This document shows, in pieces, positions 54,162 to 64,000 of a DNA stretch of 64,000 nucleotides (positions are counted from its first letter, which is position 1; each line of letters begins with the position of its first letter). The notes under the pieces are model-generated. The model was not told the origin of the DNA. It worked only from the letters and a program-made list of their open reading frames with translations, and did no database searches. This stretch comes from Ipomoea triloba (lineage: Eukaryota; Streptophyta; Magnoliopsida; Solanales; Convolvulaceae): assembly GCF_003576645.1 (NCBI RefSeq), contig NC_044916.1:24798920-24862919 (forward strand). The letters are read 5' to 3'. The position numbers were made by a program, and so were the translations under genes.

Positions 54162-54764
54162 GTGAGTCTTTTTTATATTATCTTTTCCCATGCTTTTATT
54201 TTAAGTATCAACATCTTTCCTTTTGCCATTTTCTGTCTCTCCTTTTCTTAATACAATTTTACTTTAGCAGGTTTGATAGGGAAGACCAGTGTGAAAAGAA
54301 CAAAGGTATTTGCCATTTTGAGGCTCAGGCCAGTGATCAGGAACAGATGGATTCTTCATTATTGATTGTTGAACGGTTCTTTTTTGAGTGAGTAAATGGA
54401 GTGGTTTAATATAGATTTGCTTTGGGGCTGATTTTTGTCTAAACTAAATATGTTTATTTGTACAGTCTCACCTTTCAAAATAGCCAACAAATACATTACT
54501 ATGGCTATTTGTTATAAGTAGTTTCGTTGTCTTTAGTCTTTACAAAGTTGTATGAAACATTTCATTTTGGTAGTGATGTTGAAGTCTTTTAATATATTGA
54601 TCAACTTTACTTTGATTGCATTGTTGAAAAAGTTTTAATTTTTACTAACACAATATCTATAGTTACAACATAATATAATATTGATTAGTGATAAAAAATG
54701 TATTACAAAAATTAATATTTAATGAGAAATAACAATATATACAAAATTAAAAAAAATGATATTT
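54162..54764. other. Decayed downstream intron/exon region of the PAP fragment
   Basis: A short frame after TTTAGCAG at about 54270 (DREDQCEKNKGICHFE) does not match the expected next exon of poly(A) polymerase. The rest is AT-rich with no gene. Confidence 0.4.
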
Positions 54765-55103
54765 GACACTAAATTAAAATTTTTAGTGACGGGCAAATAG
54801 TAATATTAATGACGGGATTATCCATCATTACAAGAATATAATGAGAGGAAATTATGTTAGTGAGTATTTGTTTTAGTGACGGGATTTTTTGTCACAAAAA
54901 GAAAGTTTTAGTGACAGTAAACATACCATCACTATATTCTTATTAATGATGGTATCATATCCCGTCACTATTTGTTTTTATCTACGGAAGAAATAACGAT
55001 GGGTGGTGACGGTAAATTTCCCGTCATTATAAGTCATTTATGATGGTTTTTGGATTTTTAGTGACGGTTTTACCTCTCACTAATGATCAATTTTCTTGTA
55101 GTG
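54765..55103 (-). mobile_element. Terminal fragment of a CACTA element (CACTACAAGAAAA)
   Basis: The plus strand ends CAATTTTCTTGTAGTG at 55103, i.e. the CACTA terminus CACTACAAGAAAATTG on the minus strand. Subterminal repeats of TAGTGACGGGA/TCCCGTCACTA recur at least eight times between 54783 and 55070. The opposite end is not found. The motif differs from the GACCAC-type family at 5038 and 11396. Confidence 0.75.
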
Positions 55104-55304
55104 AAGATTGTACGGAATAATATCAAGTACTATTTAAGCCTTAATAAAATAAATAAAATAATTATTTATTATATTTATTTAATAAGAAATTAATACCCAA
55201 AACAATAAATGCTTGGCTCCTAGGGCATACATGTCTAACAATTGTAAGTTCAAGGAACACAATTCCGTAGCTAGATCGGTTAGACTGATAACTTAAGTCC
55301 CCGG
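55104..55304 (-). other. LTR-like remnant next to the family-S primer site
   Basis: The minus strand from about 55239 reads TGTTAGACATGTATGCCCTA, a common start of plant Copia LTRs, continuing AT-rich to the CACTA terminus. Between it and the primer site lies a short leader. Only a fragment remains. Confidence 0.4.
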
Positions 55305-55316
55305 GCTCTGATACCA
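55305..55316 (-). other. Primer binding site of the family-S Copia
   Basis: The minus strand reads TGGTATCAGAGC two bases after the LTR end CAATTTCA, complementary to tRNA-Met. Confidence 0.9.
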
Positions 55317-55318
55317 AT

Positions 55319-56055
55319 TGAAATTGTATTGTGGGTCTTGAATGTACAATTTAGTTAAAGGTTCCAACTTTATTTTAAAAGAATTATTTATCTGAAAAAT
55401 TAATCAACTAGAAACAGATAAATAAAAGCATAAAAACAATAAAGCAATAAAAAAGGAACCAGACACCAGAATTGTTTACGCAGTTCGGAGCTCCACTCCT
55501 ACGTCTGCGGGGCACTTCACGTCAGCCCAATCCACTAGATGATCACAAGGGTTACAAGGAGTCACACAACAACCATCCTACACTAATGGTTACAAAAAGT
55601 ACTCTTAGCTAAGCCTTCCTCATCTTCAAGCTGACACTGTGCAAGTCATCAAGATTCACCAACACGGCCGAACCTTCAACTAAGCAACCCAGCTGATAAG
55701 AACACGTGAAGCAATGTAAGAAACCAGTATGGAGTCTCTTGTAAATTCTTGAATAATAAAGTGATCAAATCGGGATAAATATTGTTGTTAAAAGTGTAAT
55801 GAATCCCATGAGTTTGAGCTCTATTTATAGCCAAACCATTAACCAAACTTTCCTCAATTTTTGCAGCTGAAATCCACTCATAATAAGCTTCAACCAGAAG
55901 TATAGATCTGAGCAAAAATAGTGGATCATGAAGGCTAAATCTGGTTTGAATAAAACTGCCCACTAGACTGCTCACTGGCGCTGATCCAGACTGTGCGAAG
56001 AGAACTTTGCCTTTAAACCCGGAAATTGACAAAACTACCTAATAAAAATAACCTA
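55319..56055 (-). repeat. 5' LTR of the family-S Copia, truncated at its 5' end
   Basis: It is close to 27523-28236 but keeps about 110 bp (about 55790-55900) missing from the other copy. This includes CTATAAATAGAGC on the minus strand (about 55823-55835), a TATA box. The outer 65 bp or so of the LTR (with TGTAAGTGTACAAATG) are absent, cut at 56055. Its orientation matches the LTR at 27.5 kb and the gag at 41-43 kb. Confidence 0.8.
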
Positions 56056-56084
56056 TAGAATACGTCTCTGAGTGTGGGTCATAC

Positions 56085-56290
56085 TCACTTTTTGTCCTTA
56101 AGTTATCATTGACGTTGCACTTTTCGTCCCTAAGTTATACTAAAATTGTAAATTTCATCTCTAATGTTTTATTAGTAAAATGACGAAATTAAAAGTGCAA
56201 CGCTAATGATAACTTAGAGACAAAAAATGAGTATGACCAACATACACTTATGGACGAATTCTATAATTACGTTATAACTTAGGGACGAAA
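56085..56290. repeat. Short inverted-repeat (MITE-like) element
   Basis: GGTCATACTCACTTTTTGTC...TTATCATTGACGTTGCAC at the left is complementary to GTGCAACGCTAATGATAACT...GAGTATGACC (56197-56245). A third piece (AACTTAGGGACGAAAAGTG, 56276) repeats the inner motif. No ORF. Confidence 0.65.
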
Positions 56291-56502
56291 AGTGTAATTT
56301 TTTCTAATATAAATAAAATATTCTTAATACAATGCGCAATACAATAAATGTATGAATTTTATTACCACAAATGTATAGAATTTTATTACCACGTTACAAA
56401 GTAAATTTAGGAGTGAAGTAATATTCTTCAAAATAAATTTCTTTAAATAAGAAATTCTTGACAAGAAATAAAAGAACAGTATTAAATGCATAACAGATGA
56501 AT

Positions 56503-56555
<53 letters not shown>

Positions 56556-57074
56556 TAAAATAAATAAAAAAAAGGAGAGTGGATGATATGGATACAGAAT
56601 AGATTGTAGACAGATGCCCTATCAATATGACTGCATAAAGCTCCAGTCAGATAGGTTAAGGAGAGGCAGGAGGAGAGAATAGTGGAGGGAGCACACTTGT
56701 AAGCTGGGTGGGTAGGAGGCCAATAGACACTGACTGAAATAAACATAGCTGCATTATTTTACTGTTAATTTGTTTTATATATAAGGAAAATGATATTCAA
56801 AATTCTAAACAGTAAAATTTCTGTCACGTATTATTATTGATAGAAGAGAAAAAAGAAAATAAAAACTGTGAGTTTTTTTTTTTTTTTTTGGATGAATCAA
56901 AAGACATTGTATGTATTGACTTTTTGCGCTTCAGTAGGTTAAGAAAGTAATTATGAACAGATACTGCATTGTAACAAAGTCAGTAGCACTAAAAAAAAAA
57001 GGCATTGCATGAGTAATTAAGGAGTAAAATATGGACTATAAATTGAGAGTATGTGTAGAATACCCTTCCCGACT
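56291..57074. other. AT-rich non-coding region with (AAT)n
   Basis: (AAT)n of about 16 units at 56507-56556. No gene is seen. Confidence 0.6.

Positions 57075-57147
<73 letters not shown>
57075..57147. repeat. (CT)n-(TA)n compound microsatellite
   Basis: About nine CT units pass into about 27 TA units, directly beyond the 3' end of the LINE. Confidence 0.9.
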
Positions 57148-57152
<5 letters not shown>

Positions 57153-57207
57153 CGTGCAATGTAGATTACTATAAGAGAGAAGAAATAGAGTCAGGAGGGA
57201 CAGAGTC

Positions 57208-57834
57208 TCAGTACAGAATGCTAGCGTAATGAACCGCCACAGTAGCAAAAGTATGAGCAATAACATTTGTTGATCTAGAAACTAAACTAATATGACAATA
57301 TAAAAAAGAGGCTATAGCACTCCTACATGCATCAATAAATAAACCAACATAGGAATAAAATGAAGAATATGCCCTGCCTAGACCACTGCAGAGCTGAGAG
57401 CAATCCGTGTATAACTGAACAGAAACCACGCCCCTACCCTTGAGCTAGGACAGGACCTCTTTGCACGCCACAGTCTCCACCATCAGCGGGAAAAACAGTC
57501 GAGCAATAGGCCGGCGCATGCAACCACGAAACCTCCATCTGGCGCCAACAAAATAGCCCTGAAAGCAGCCCTCAAGGTGGCCGGATTGAAGCTGGCACCG
57601 AAGAAGCACGTTGGTCGAAGGCCCTCCGGCTCCTGAGCAGTGTGAACGAGCAACGCCGCACCATCCGCCACTATGGACTGCCCAGCCGACTGTTGGCCAT
57701 AATTGACTGCCCTCCACACCTGTAATGCAGCCACCGTCGACGCCACCACTTTTGTTGGAGCCGGAAGAAAACCGTCCCACACTGCATTGTTTCTTGCTCG
57801 CCACACGTGATAGAGAACTGCCACTGCCAAGCAA
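57208..57834 (-). pseudogene. LINE RNase H-like (RVT_3) C-terminal domain
   Basis: The frame 57483-58313 runs into LRPTCFFGASFNPATLRAAF and LLAPDGGFVVACAG. After a frame change, 57208-57430 gives VVSVQLYTDCSQLCSGLGRA, VGLFIDACRSAIASFLYCHI and STNVIAHTFATVAVHYA, ending in a stop. The SDC/DC-x-LV and N-x-x-AH motifs are those of plant LINE RNase H. The first Asp motif (usually KCN/DGA) reads FFGASF, i.e. altered. Confidence 0.75.
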
Positions 57835-57859
57835 TCGTCATCTTCAAACAAGGAGCTCA

Positions 57860-58600
57860 ATAGGTTTGTAAACCACATAATAAAAGTGTTGCCCATAATG
57901 TTAGAGATAGATAAGTGTGACTTATGCCAAACAAGTTGAGTAAAGTCACACAAAACAAGAGCATGCATTGTATCTTCATGAACTATCCAACACATTGGAA
58001 ATGCAGGTTCCACCTCTACCCGCTTTATAAGCAAATTTGTAGTCACAGGGAGAATACCAGTAAACGCTCTCCACATAAATGTTTTCCACTTAGGGGGGAC
58101 TTTAATTTTCCACAAGGGAATCCACCTATCAAAATTGTTTGGGGAATTGGCATAGTCCCCAACAATGCATCTATAACCACCCCTGACTGTATAACAGCCT
58201 CTTGGGTCACCGTACCAAAACCATAAGTCCTCATAGTCCAGGGGTATAGGGATTCTCAAGATACGGTCCACATCAGAAAGCAAAAAATATCTGTTAGAAT
58301 ACAGTGATCCCATGAATTAGTCCATTTGTCAATCAAACTCGAAACAAGTGAACCACTCAACTGAGGAGGCATGGGCGTATGAATCATTGGGCAAGCATCA
58401 TCAGGCAGCCAAGGGTGGCCCCAAATTAAAGTTGATTTGCCATTATAAATTCTCTGCCTAACACCACCACACACAAGATCCTGAGCAGCCATAATACTTC
58501 TCCAACAATAACTTGGACAATTTCCCAATGTAGCATAAAAAAAGGAGGACATCGGGTAATACCTTGCTTTGTAAACTCTCGCCACAAGGGACTGAGGCAT
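57860..58600 (-). pseudogene. LINE zf-RVT and preceding region
   Basis: 58256-58600 (MPQSLVARVYKARYYPMSSF; YCWRSIMAAQDLV; RIYNGKSTLIWGHPWLPD) and 57860-58313 (ILRIPIPLDYEDLWFWYGDP; GCYTVRGGYR; WIPLWKIKVPPKWKTFMWRA; CWIVHEDTMHALVLCDFTQL) are the standard sequence between RT and RNase H. The Cys...Cys...His...Cys zinc pattern reads CWIVHEDTMHALVLC, with changes from the usual C-x-x-C. The two frames are offset near 58290. Confidence 0.85.
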
Positions 58601-59903
58601 CGTTAAGAACCGTCAGGCCTGCTTACCCAACATTGCCAAGTTGAAAGCACGGAGCTCCTTGAAACCCAAACCCCCAAACTTCTTAGGCACACATAATCGA
58701 TCCTAGGCCTTCTAATGTATCCCCCTCTCCATGCTAGTACCCCACCAGTATTTATTCATAGTACACGCATTGAAAAAGTGGGCATTGCTTGGGCCACACT
58801 TTTCAACAAGATTTCTTTGCCAGCCTGGGACAATAATCTCTTATTCCATGAACAGATTCTTCGCCTGATCTTATCTTCAATGTATGAAAAGGCAGCTCTC
58901 TTATTCCTCCCCACAAAGCTTGGCAGTCCCAAATACTTACCAAAGTTTGTTGCTTGAGCAACACCTAGCACACCAGCCACCTCTTCTCTATCACTCTTAG
59001 AAGTGTTCCTACTAAAACAAATACTAGACTTGTGGTAGTTCACGGCCTGACTAGACATACCTTCATATACATCCAAACAATGTTTAATCGCCCCAGCTTC
59101 GTGGACATTTGCCTTAAAGAACAAAAGCCTATTATCTGCAAAAAAAAGAGGTGCGAGATAAGAGGAGCACCCCTAGCAACCTTACAACCATGTATGGATC
59201 CTTCTGCCTAAGCCTTCTGGAGCAGCAAAGAGAGTCCCTCCGCACAGATGATGAATAGATATGGGGAAAGGGGGTCTCCCTAGCGCAACCTACAGGTTGA
59301 CACAACCTGCCCACTACTAGCTTCATTAATCAAGAAATTATAGGAGACAGTGGTAACATGAAGCATAATTAGCTCAACCCATTTTTCAGCAAAGCCCAAA
59401 GCCAGCATCATTTTCCGCAGAAAGGGCCACTTCATACAATCATAAGATTTTTCCATATCCAATTTCAATGCTCCCCACCCAACCATACCACATTGCTTCC
59501 TATTCAGAAAATACCCCACCTCTACTGCCACTAGGATATTGTCAGTAATGAGCCTATTCAGAATGAGCACACTTTGAGACTAAGAAATCAGGCCACCGAA
59601 GAGATGCTTTATTCTATTTGCCAGAACCTTAGCCATAATCTTGTAAACAACATTACACAACGCAATAGGCCTTAAGTCTGACACAGACTCAGGAATACTC
59701 TTCTTAGGAATCAACACCACGTTAGTGTCATTGAGACCAAAACAAGAACTCAGGCAATTAACCACAAAGGCCAACACATCCTCACCTACTACATCCCAAT
59801 AATGCTGATAAAACCCAGGGTTCATCCCATTGGGCCCCGAGGCTTTATCAGGAAACATAGAAAACAGGGTTGCTTTAACCTCATCATAAGCAAATGGGGG
59901 CAA
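58600..59903 (-). pseudogene. LINE reverse transcriptase, FADD altered, frameshifted
   Basis: 59580-59903 has [40 protein letters not shown] and [13 protein letters not shown]. 59280-59570 has NRLITDNILVAVEV and LKLDMEKSYDCMKWPFLRKM (palm Asp motif A changed from KAYD to KSYD). 59132-59326 carries GDPLSPYLFI-like sequence in a shifted frame. At about 59131-59150 the catalytic FADD reads FADN across a T-run frameshift, then LLFFKANVHEA. 58756-59124 has the thumb (GLPSFVGRNKRAAFSYIEDK; LLSQAGKEILLKSVAQAMPT). Activity is lost. Confidence 0.9.
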
Positions 59904-60412
59904 TAAAAGTTCATTATCCCTCTAGAGACCCATGGAGTGATAGAGCTAAAAAATGACTCCATAGGGGTAGAGCCACCTAACTGGAAGATATTCTCAAAAT
60001 AGGATAATACAATAGGCCTCATAACCTCACCCTCAACCCACACCCCAGAATCATTCTTAAGTCTAGACAAAGAGTTTTTCTTCTTTTGGGCAGAGGCATA
60101 CCTGTGGAAAAACCATGTGTTCGTGTCCGCTCCCCTCAACCAATGTTGTTTGGCTCGCTGCTTCCAAATAGCATCCTCCTGGGCCTCTAGCCGGGCCAAC
60201 TGATCCTCCAAAAGCTGGAACTCAGCCAAGAAGGTTGGGTCCCTCACCCTACGCAAGGACAGTTGTTTCCTGCGAAGAAGTCTTATGCGCTCACCAAACT
60301 TGTGAAAGTGATCTTCTCCCCACCTCCTCAACCTCTCTCCACATAGATGTAAGCAGCTTATGAGCCCTTCCGCCTTCCTATCCTTCAAGGCATCTTCCAC
60401 CACCCCCTGCAC
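59822..60412 (-). pseudogene. LINE linker between endonuclease and RT
   Basis: The frame encodes LRRWGEDHFHKFGERIRLLR, RDPTFLAEFQLLEDQL, EDAIWKQRAKQHWLRGADTN and TWFFHRYASAQKKKNSLSRL, the invariant 'WKQRA...WL..GD.NT.FFH..A..R' linker of plant LINEs. It starts at the junction with the inserted block at about 60412. Confidence 0.9.
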
Positions 60413-60764
60413 CTTTTATTAAGTAGCTAGGCAATATCAAATTTGAACCCCCTGGAGGCCCCATTAATCCGTAGATTAGCCGGTTTAACACACAAAAAGA
60501 TATCTGAATTATCAAACGTGCTGATATAATCTCATTTGTGCATATTTTTCTACTTGATTTGAATCTACTTTTGAGCCTTGGTGTATTAAATTGTCATCAA
60601 CAATGCCTTTTTCCTTGCTTTCTCATATAGATATGGTTTAATGCTTCATTTGAGTGTTTTATGGTGTTTGTTAGTGTTTTGAAACCATTTTAGATCAAAA
60701 GCAAAAGCAAGGGAACATTTGAAGGCATACTTGGTGTCAAAATGGATGAAGAATGCTTACATTG

Positions 60765-60935
60765 AGGCCTCGACGCGTCCAGGATCAGATTTGACGCGTC
60801 CAAAATTTCCAATGTGTAAAATTTTTGAGCAGAGACCAGTGCTCGACCCGTCGAGAAGTTCCAGTGAGCCTACTATTTCGAAAATCCAAGGCTCGACACG
60901 TTGAGCCCCTGTCTCGACGCGTCGAGAATCCTGCG
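60765..60935 (+). repeat. CGACGCGT motif cluster in the inserted LTR
   Basis: CTCGACGCGTCC, TTTGACGCGTCC, GCTCGACCCGTCGAG, GCTCGACACGTTGAG and TCTCGACGCGTCGAG occur within 170 bp, some as perfect palindromes. They lie about 60-220 bp upstream of the TATA sequence. Confidence 0.7.
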
Positions 60936-60987
60936 CAGTACAGAATCCAGCTCTGCAGAATTCTCTATTTTGCCCCTATTTAGCTCC

Positions 60988-60997
60988 TACTATAAAA
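60988..60997 (+). promoter_or_regulatory. Candidate TATA box of the inserted LTR
   Basis: CTACTATAAAAGGCTC is a good plant TATA context, followed about 30 bp later by AAAACCCTAAAAA and a leader-like region. Confidence 0.55.
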
Positions 60998-61904
60998 GGC
61001 TCATCTTCCCAAAACCCTAAAAAAAAAAAAAGGAAGCTGCATTTTTTAGGCAAAAAGGAGTGAGTGTAAGGGTGTTGTCTCTTCAAGGAAGTAAATGAGG
61101 GATCCACCACTTTTGGGGAGAAGATTGTCACCTCAAGGAGATATAAATGCTTTGGGAGGAAGAAGGAAAGCTTGGAAAGCTACATTTGGGAGAATTTCTT
61201 TTCCTTTCCTTTCCTTTACTTTCTTAGTCTTTGTAAACTCTTTAGCATTTGAGCTTTAAATTCAATACTAGCTATGATTAGCTAAAGTAACTTTGGGATT
61301 TTTGGGTGAAAAGTGTTTATGAACCTTATTTTGCCTTGTTCTTCATGTTTTAATGATATATTTACATTTGGGTTTGATGACTTGTATTTAATATTGTTGA
61401 TGTTTGTGATTAAGGATCCAATTGCTTGTTTCAATTGCTAAATTTATGTCTTGATGGGAGTTAGGATATAAACTAGGGCACCCACAATTGCACTTGGCTT
61501 TTACTTCTTGGAAAAGTGTATTTAATTAAGTAGTTTAAGATGCTTGTTTTATTTCTTGTCTTGTAGGAGTTATGGGAATAATTCCGCTCCTGAATGCATC
61601 TTAAACACTTGTCTAACCCAAATTAGATATTTCACCTTAGTTTGACATTAGGAGATTAAACACTTAAATCCCGAAAATCCCACTCTCTCTCTATTGTTTT
61701 CATCAACTAAGCTTTAATTATTCTCTTTTACTACTAAATTTGCAATCATTCAAACATCAATTTTGTTAGGATTAGCTTCATAAGAACATATTAGTAACTA
61801 CTGTTTGACACGCCCCGCTTCCCTGTGGATCGATAACCCGATACTCAGGGTATTTGTTTGTTATAAAATATGTTATAATCACGTGCGAGTCAAGACATTC
61901 TCCA

Positions 61905-62544
61905 CATAAGCTTTGTCAAGTAAATTGCACCAGTCTGTGGTGGCCATAACCTTGTCCAATCTTTCCTCCATCTACCCTGCAGTCCCCTTACCTCTCTCCC
62001 AAATGAACTGGTAGTCCTGCATAGGCAGTTGCGCCAACCTACAACTATCCACTGCTTCCCCAAACCCTTAAAGAAGAGCAGCTGGGTGTGGGTTTCCTCC
62101 TATCTTCTCAATCTGGTATGAGAGATCATCGAAATCTCCTAAGACCACCCATGGCAAAGAGGACCTATCAGCCAAAGACCTAAGCAAATCCCAAGAGTCT
62201 TTCCTCCATCCCCGCTCCGGAAACCCATAAAAACACGTCATCTGCCAACATGCGGAGCTCACTAGGCTAACCTCCACATCAATATGATTTTGTGAATAAC
62301 TCAACACCCTGGTCGTGCATTTCTTCCTCCAAAACAGAGCCAGACCCTCACTCAAACCAACAGAATCAACGTAAAACAGTCCTTCAGAACCAAGCTTGAC
62401 ATGGAGACGCTCTGCGTGTACCCGTCCCACCTTGGTCTCCATCAGGTATAGGAACTCAGGCTTCTTACAAGACACAAGGTCCACAATCTCTCGAACTGTA
62501 CGTGGATTGCCCAAGTCACGACAATTCCAACTAATAGTACTCAT
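61905..62544 (-). pseudogene. LINE endonuclease domain (partial)
   Basis: From ATG 62544 the frame reads MSTISWNCRDLGNPRTVREI, PEFLYLMETKVGRVHAERL (catalytic Glu in METK), GLALFWRKKC and WVVLGDFDDLSYQIEKIGG. The canonical GDFN reads GDFD, altering a catalytic Asn. A stop near 62068 precedes continuing sequence in the same or a neighbouring frame (RLAQLPMQDYQFIWERG; LDKVMATTDWCNLL) up to the inserted block. The APE-type endonuclease nicks target DNA. The terminal His motif (SDH) falls in the disrupted part. Confidence 0.9.
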
Positions 62545-62694
62545 GACGTGGTAGAAGACGAACAGAAACAAGTTTGGTTGAAGCTTAGTTACTTGGACTC
62601 CCTCGATCGGCTGCCACACAGAGGTACATATAAACAAAATATAATTTATAAAGTACATAATATAATTTTGAAATAAGTGTCGAATAGGCCATTG

Positions 62695-62975
62695 AAATTA
62701 TGGCATGTTTGGTAAAATAATTAGCTTATTAGTCAATTTTGACTTATTTGACCACTATTAGCTATTTGACTTGGTTAAAAAATCAATATAAGTGTTTGAT
62801 TAATCAGCTTTTTGTAACTCAAAAATGCTAAAATTCAAAAAGATACTCAAAATAATTTTTTCCAATTATCTTTTTTAGGAAAGAAATTATACCAAACACA
62901 TTTTTATAATCAACTAATGTTATCGACCAATCATACCATCTAACCCAATCTGCTAACAACTACCAGCTGGGCATA
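62695..62975. repeat. Relative of the 7.9-kb MITE, degraded
   Basis: GGCATGTTTGGTAAAATAAT and 'TTAGCTTATTAGTCAATTTTGACTTATTTGACC' share wording and layout with the MITE at 7913-8562, and the right side has AACTACCAGCTGGGCATA. TIRs are not clean. Confidence 0.4.
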
Positions 62976-63840
62976 TACCTTTTGTGCAATTGGGTTATTG
63001 AATTTTTTTTAAAAAAAAATGTAAAATTAAACCATCAAATAAACAAAATATGTGTAATTAAAACATTTTTCCAAGTAAATGCAACTCATGTTACGTAATT
63101 GTAAAAATATGTACATGTTATTGTAACTTTGTAACCCATGGTATGTAATTGTAAAATTTTTCCAAGCAATTATATATCTAAAACCTAGCATATTCCTATC
63201 ATCCTTTGTCTATACTTGTATCAATAGCCTAGCGGAACAATATTCCTCTCCATGAATGACATGGCCTCAATTATTCTTCTCCTATAACCATTAAAGATAT
63301 GAAAAGTTTTCAAAATTAAAGAGATGAAAAAAATGATAATAATAATAATAATAATAAGAGAGCGAACACCACTGTTTTAGTCGTATATAAATTTATAGAT
63401 GAATTAATTCTATATTTTTAAGTGCCGAGGAAAACTCACAATCACTCAAATGGTGTAATTAGCTCTTTTTTTTTTTTTTAATAGCGGAATACAATGCCAT
63501 TTTTATTTTTAATCCTTAACTATTAATTTAATTAGTTTTTTTTGTTTTGTTTTTTTTTTTTTGACTTTTTCAAAGATAGCAAAATCATTTCAAAATATTT
63601 GAAATTTGTAATTCGATGAAAGTGAGTGTACATTTGAGACAATTTAATCTAACACTACTTGTCAATTTTAAAAACCTAAGAGACGAAAAAAATTCAAATT
63701 GATAAATAAAAAATAAAAACAAAATTATCACTTTATGTGATCGAAAAACTAAAAAGATATTATCTCAAAATCTATATTATTGAAAGAGAAAATTCCTATA
63801 CTTTAATTTGGTCAAATGTTACTCTATTACACGTGTAAAA
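62976..63840. other. AT-rich non-coding region
   Basis: It includes (AAT)n at about 63333-63355, T-runs at 63468-63480 and 63549-63561, and no supported gene. Confidence 0.6.
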
Positions 63841-63851
63841 ATATTTTTTTT

Positions 63852-63885
63852 GGGGGGGGGGGGGGTTNGGGGGGGGGGGGGGGGG
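63852..63885. other. Poly-G run interrupted by a single N
   Basis: About 14 G, then TT, N at 63868, then about 17 G and TT. Such a duplicated GGG...TT across an N points to an unresolved homopolymer join. Confidence 0.85.
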
Positions 63886-64000
63886 TTATTAAATTAAATT
63901 ATTGCATAATCTCTAGAACTACTAGAAATGGAATATTGACTTATAGAATCATTTAACTTAACAATGAATATTTTAAAAAAAATATAAAAAAATCCCTTTC

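Larger units (their letters stand above)
60413..61904 (+). mobile_element. LTR-like insertion (probable Gypsy solo LTR) in the LINE
   Basis: This block separates LINE endonuclease from the linker. It has TATA (CTATAAAAGGCTCATC at about 60990) after CTCGACGCGTCGAG-type motifs, an A-run/leader, and near its right end CCTGTGGATCGATAACCCGA followed by GTGCGAGTCAAG, the kind of 3' end seen in Athila/Tat-type LTRs. No internal coding region remains, so a solo LTR is likely. Exact ends and TSD are not established. 60413-60540 may include further foreign or deleted LINE sequence. Confidence 0.6.
57170..62640 (-). mobile_element. L1-type LINE (non-LTR retrotransposon), decayed
   Basis: On the minus strand the order is endonuclease (62544 to about 61905), then, after an inserted LTR-like block, the pre-RT region, reverse transcriptase, zf-RVT and a C-terminal RNase H ending at 57208. 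This is the ORF2 plan of plant L1 elements. ORF1 is not seen; 62545-62640 may be leader. Several frameshifts and stops lie along it. The 3' end meets a (CT)n(TA)n tract. No TSD was identified. Confidence 0.9.

Overview
The window is nuclear DNA of a flowering plant. It is AT-rich with long (TA)n tracts, has plant-type introns, and carries plant lineages of Copia, Gypsy, LINE, SINE, CACTA, Mutator-like and PIF/Harbinger elements. Nothing bacterial or organellar is seen. A eudicot is likely; I cannot fix the family from sequence alone. No complete, clearly intact host gene is present. The window is a nest of transposable elements (TEs) holding several broken host-gene pieces.

Layout. 1-4.5 kb: a 955-bp exact direct repeat around a single-N join, a foldback element with about 400-bp arms, and two small inverted-repeat elements. 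5.0-9.06 kb: a CACTA-like transposon with a 3-bp target duplication, whose interior holds spliced, gene-like minus-strand sequence with a MITE in its first intron. 9.4-18.2 kb: two long copies of a dispersed repeat (family R). One carries a B3-domain exon. The other is split by a Mutator-type MITE (9-bp target-site duplication, TSD) and a PIF-type MITE (TSD TAA); both insertions are proven by comparison with the unsplit copy. A tRNA-derived SINE with a 17-bp TSD and a 2-kb inverted-repeat element also lie here. 18.57-27.43 kb: an inverted-repeat-bounded region holding an unrecognised gene-like sequence, split by a complete 5.0-kb Copia element (TSD GGCGG).

27.5-56.06 kb: LTRs of a SIRE-like Copia family lie at both ends, both on the minus strand. 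Between them are a gag-only Copia internal region, a complete 11.3-kb Ty3/Gypsy Tekay/Del chromovirus (TSD GAATA, 3-kb LTRs, intact pol ORF, broken gag), a 5'-truncated Tat/Retand Gypsy with an antisense spliced extra ORF and its 3' LTR, two LTRs of another Copia family, and a decayed poly(A) polymerase gene fragment. 57.2-62.6 kb: a decayed L1-type LINE on the minus strand, interrupted by a probable solo LTR. The last 1.4 kb is AT-rich with another single-N join inside a poly-G run.

The parts do not form one pathway. They record successive insertion and capture. The most unusual items are the reading frame inside both LTRs of the Tekay element, the antisense ORF of the Retand-type element with a recognisable 72-nt intron, the gene-bearing CACTA-like element, and three single-N joins flanked by duplicated sequence that look like assembly artefacts.
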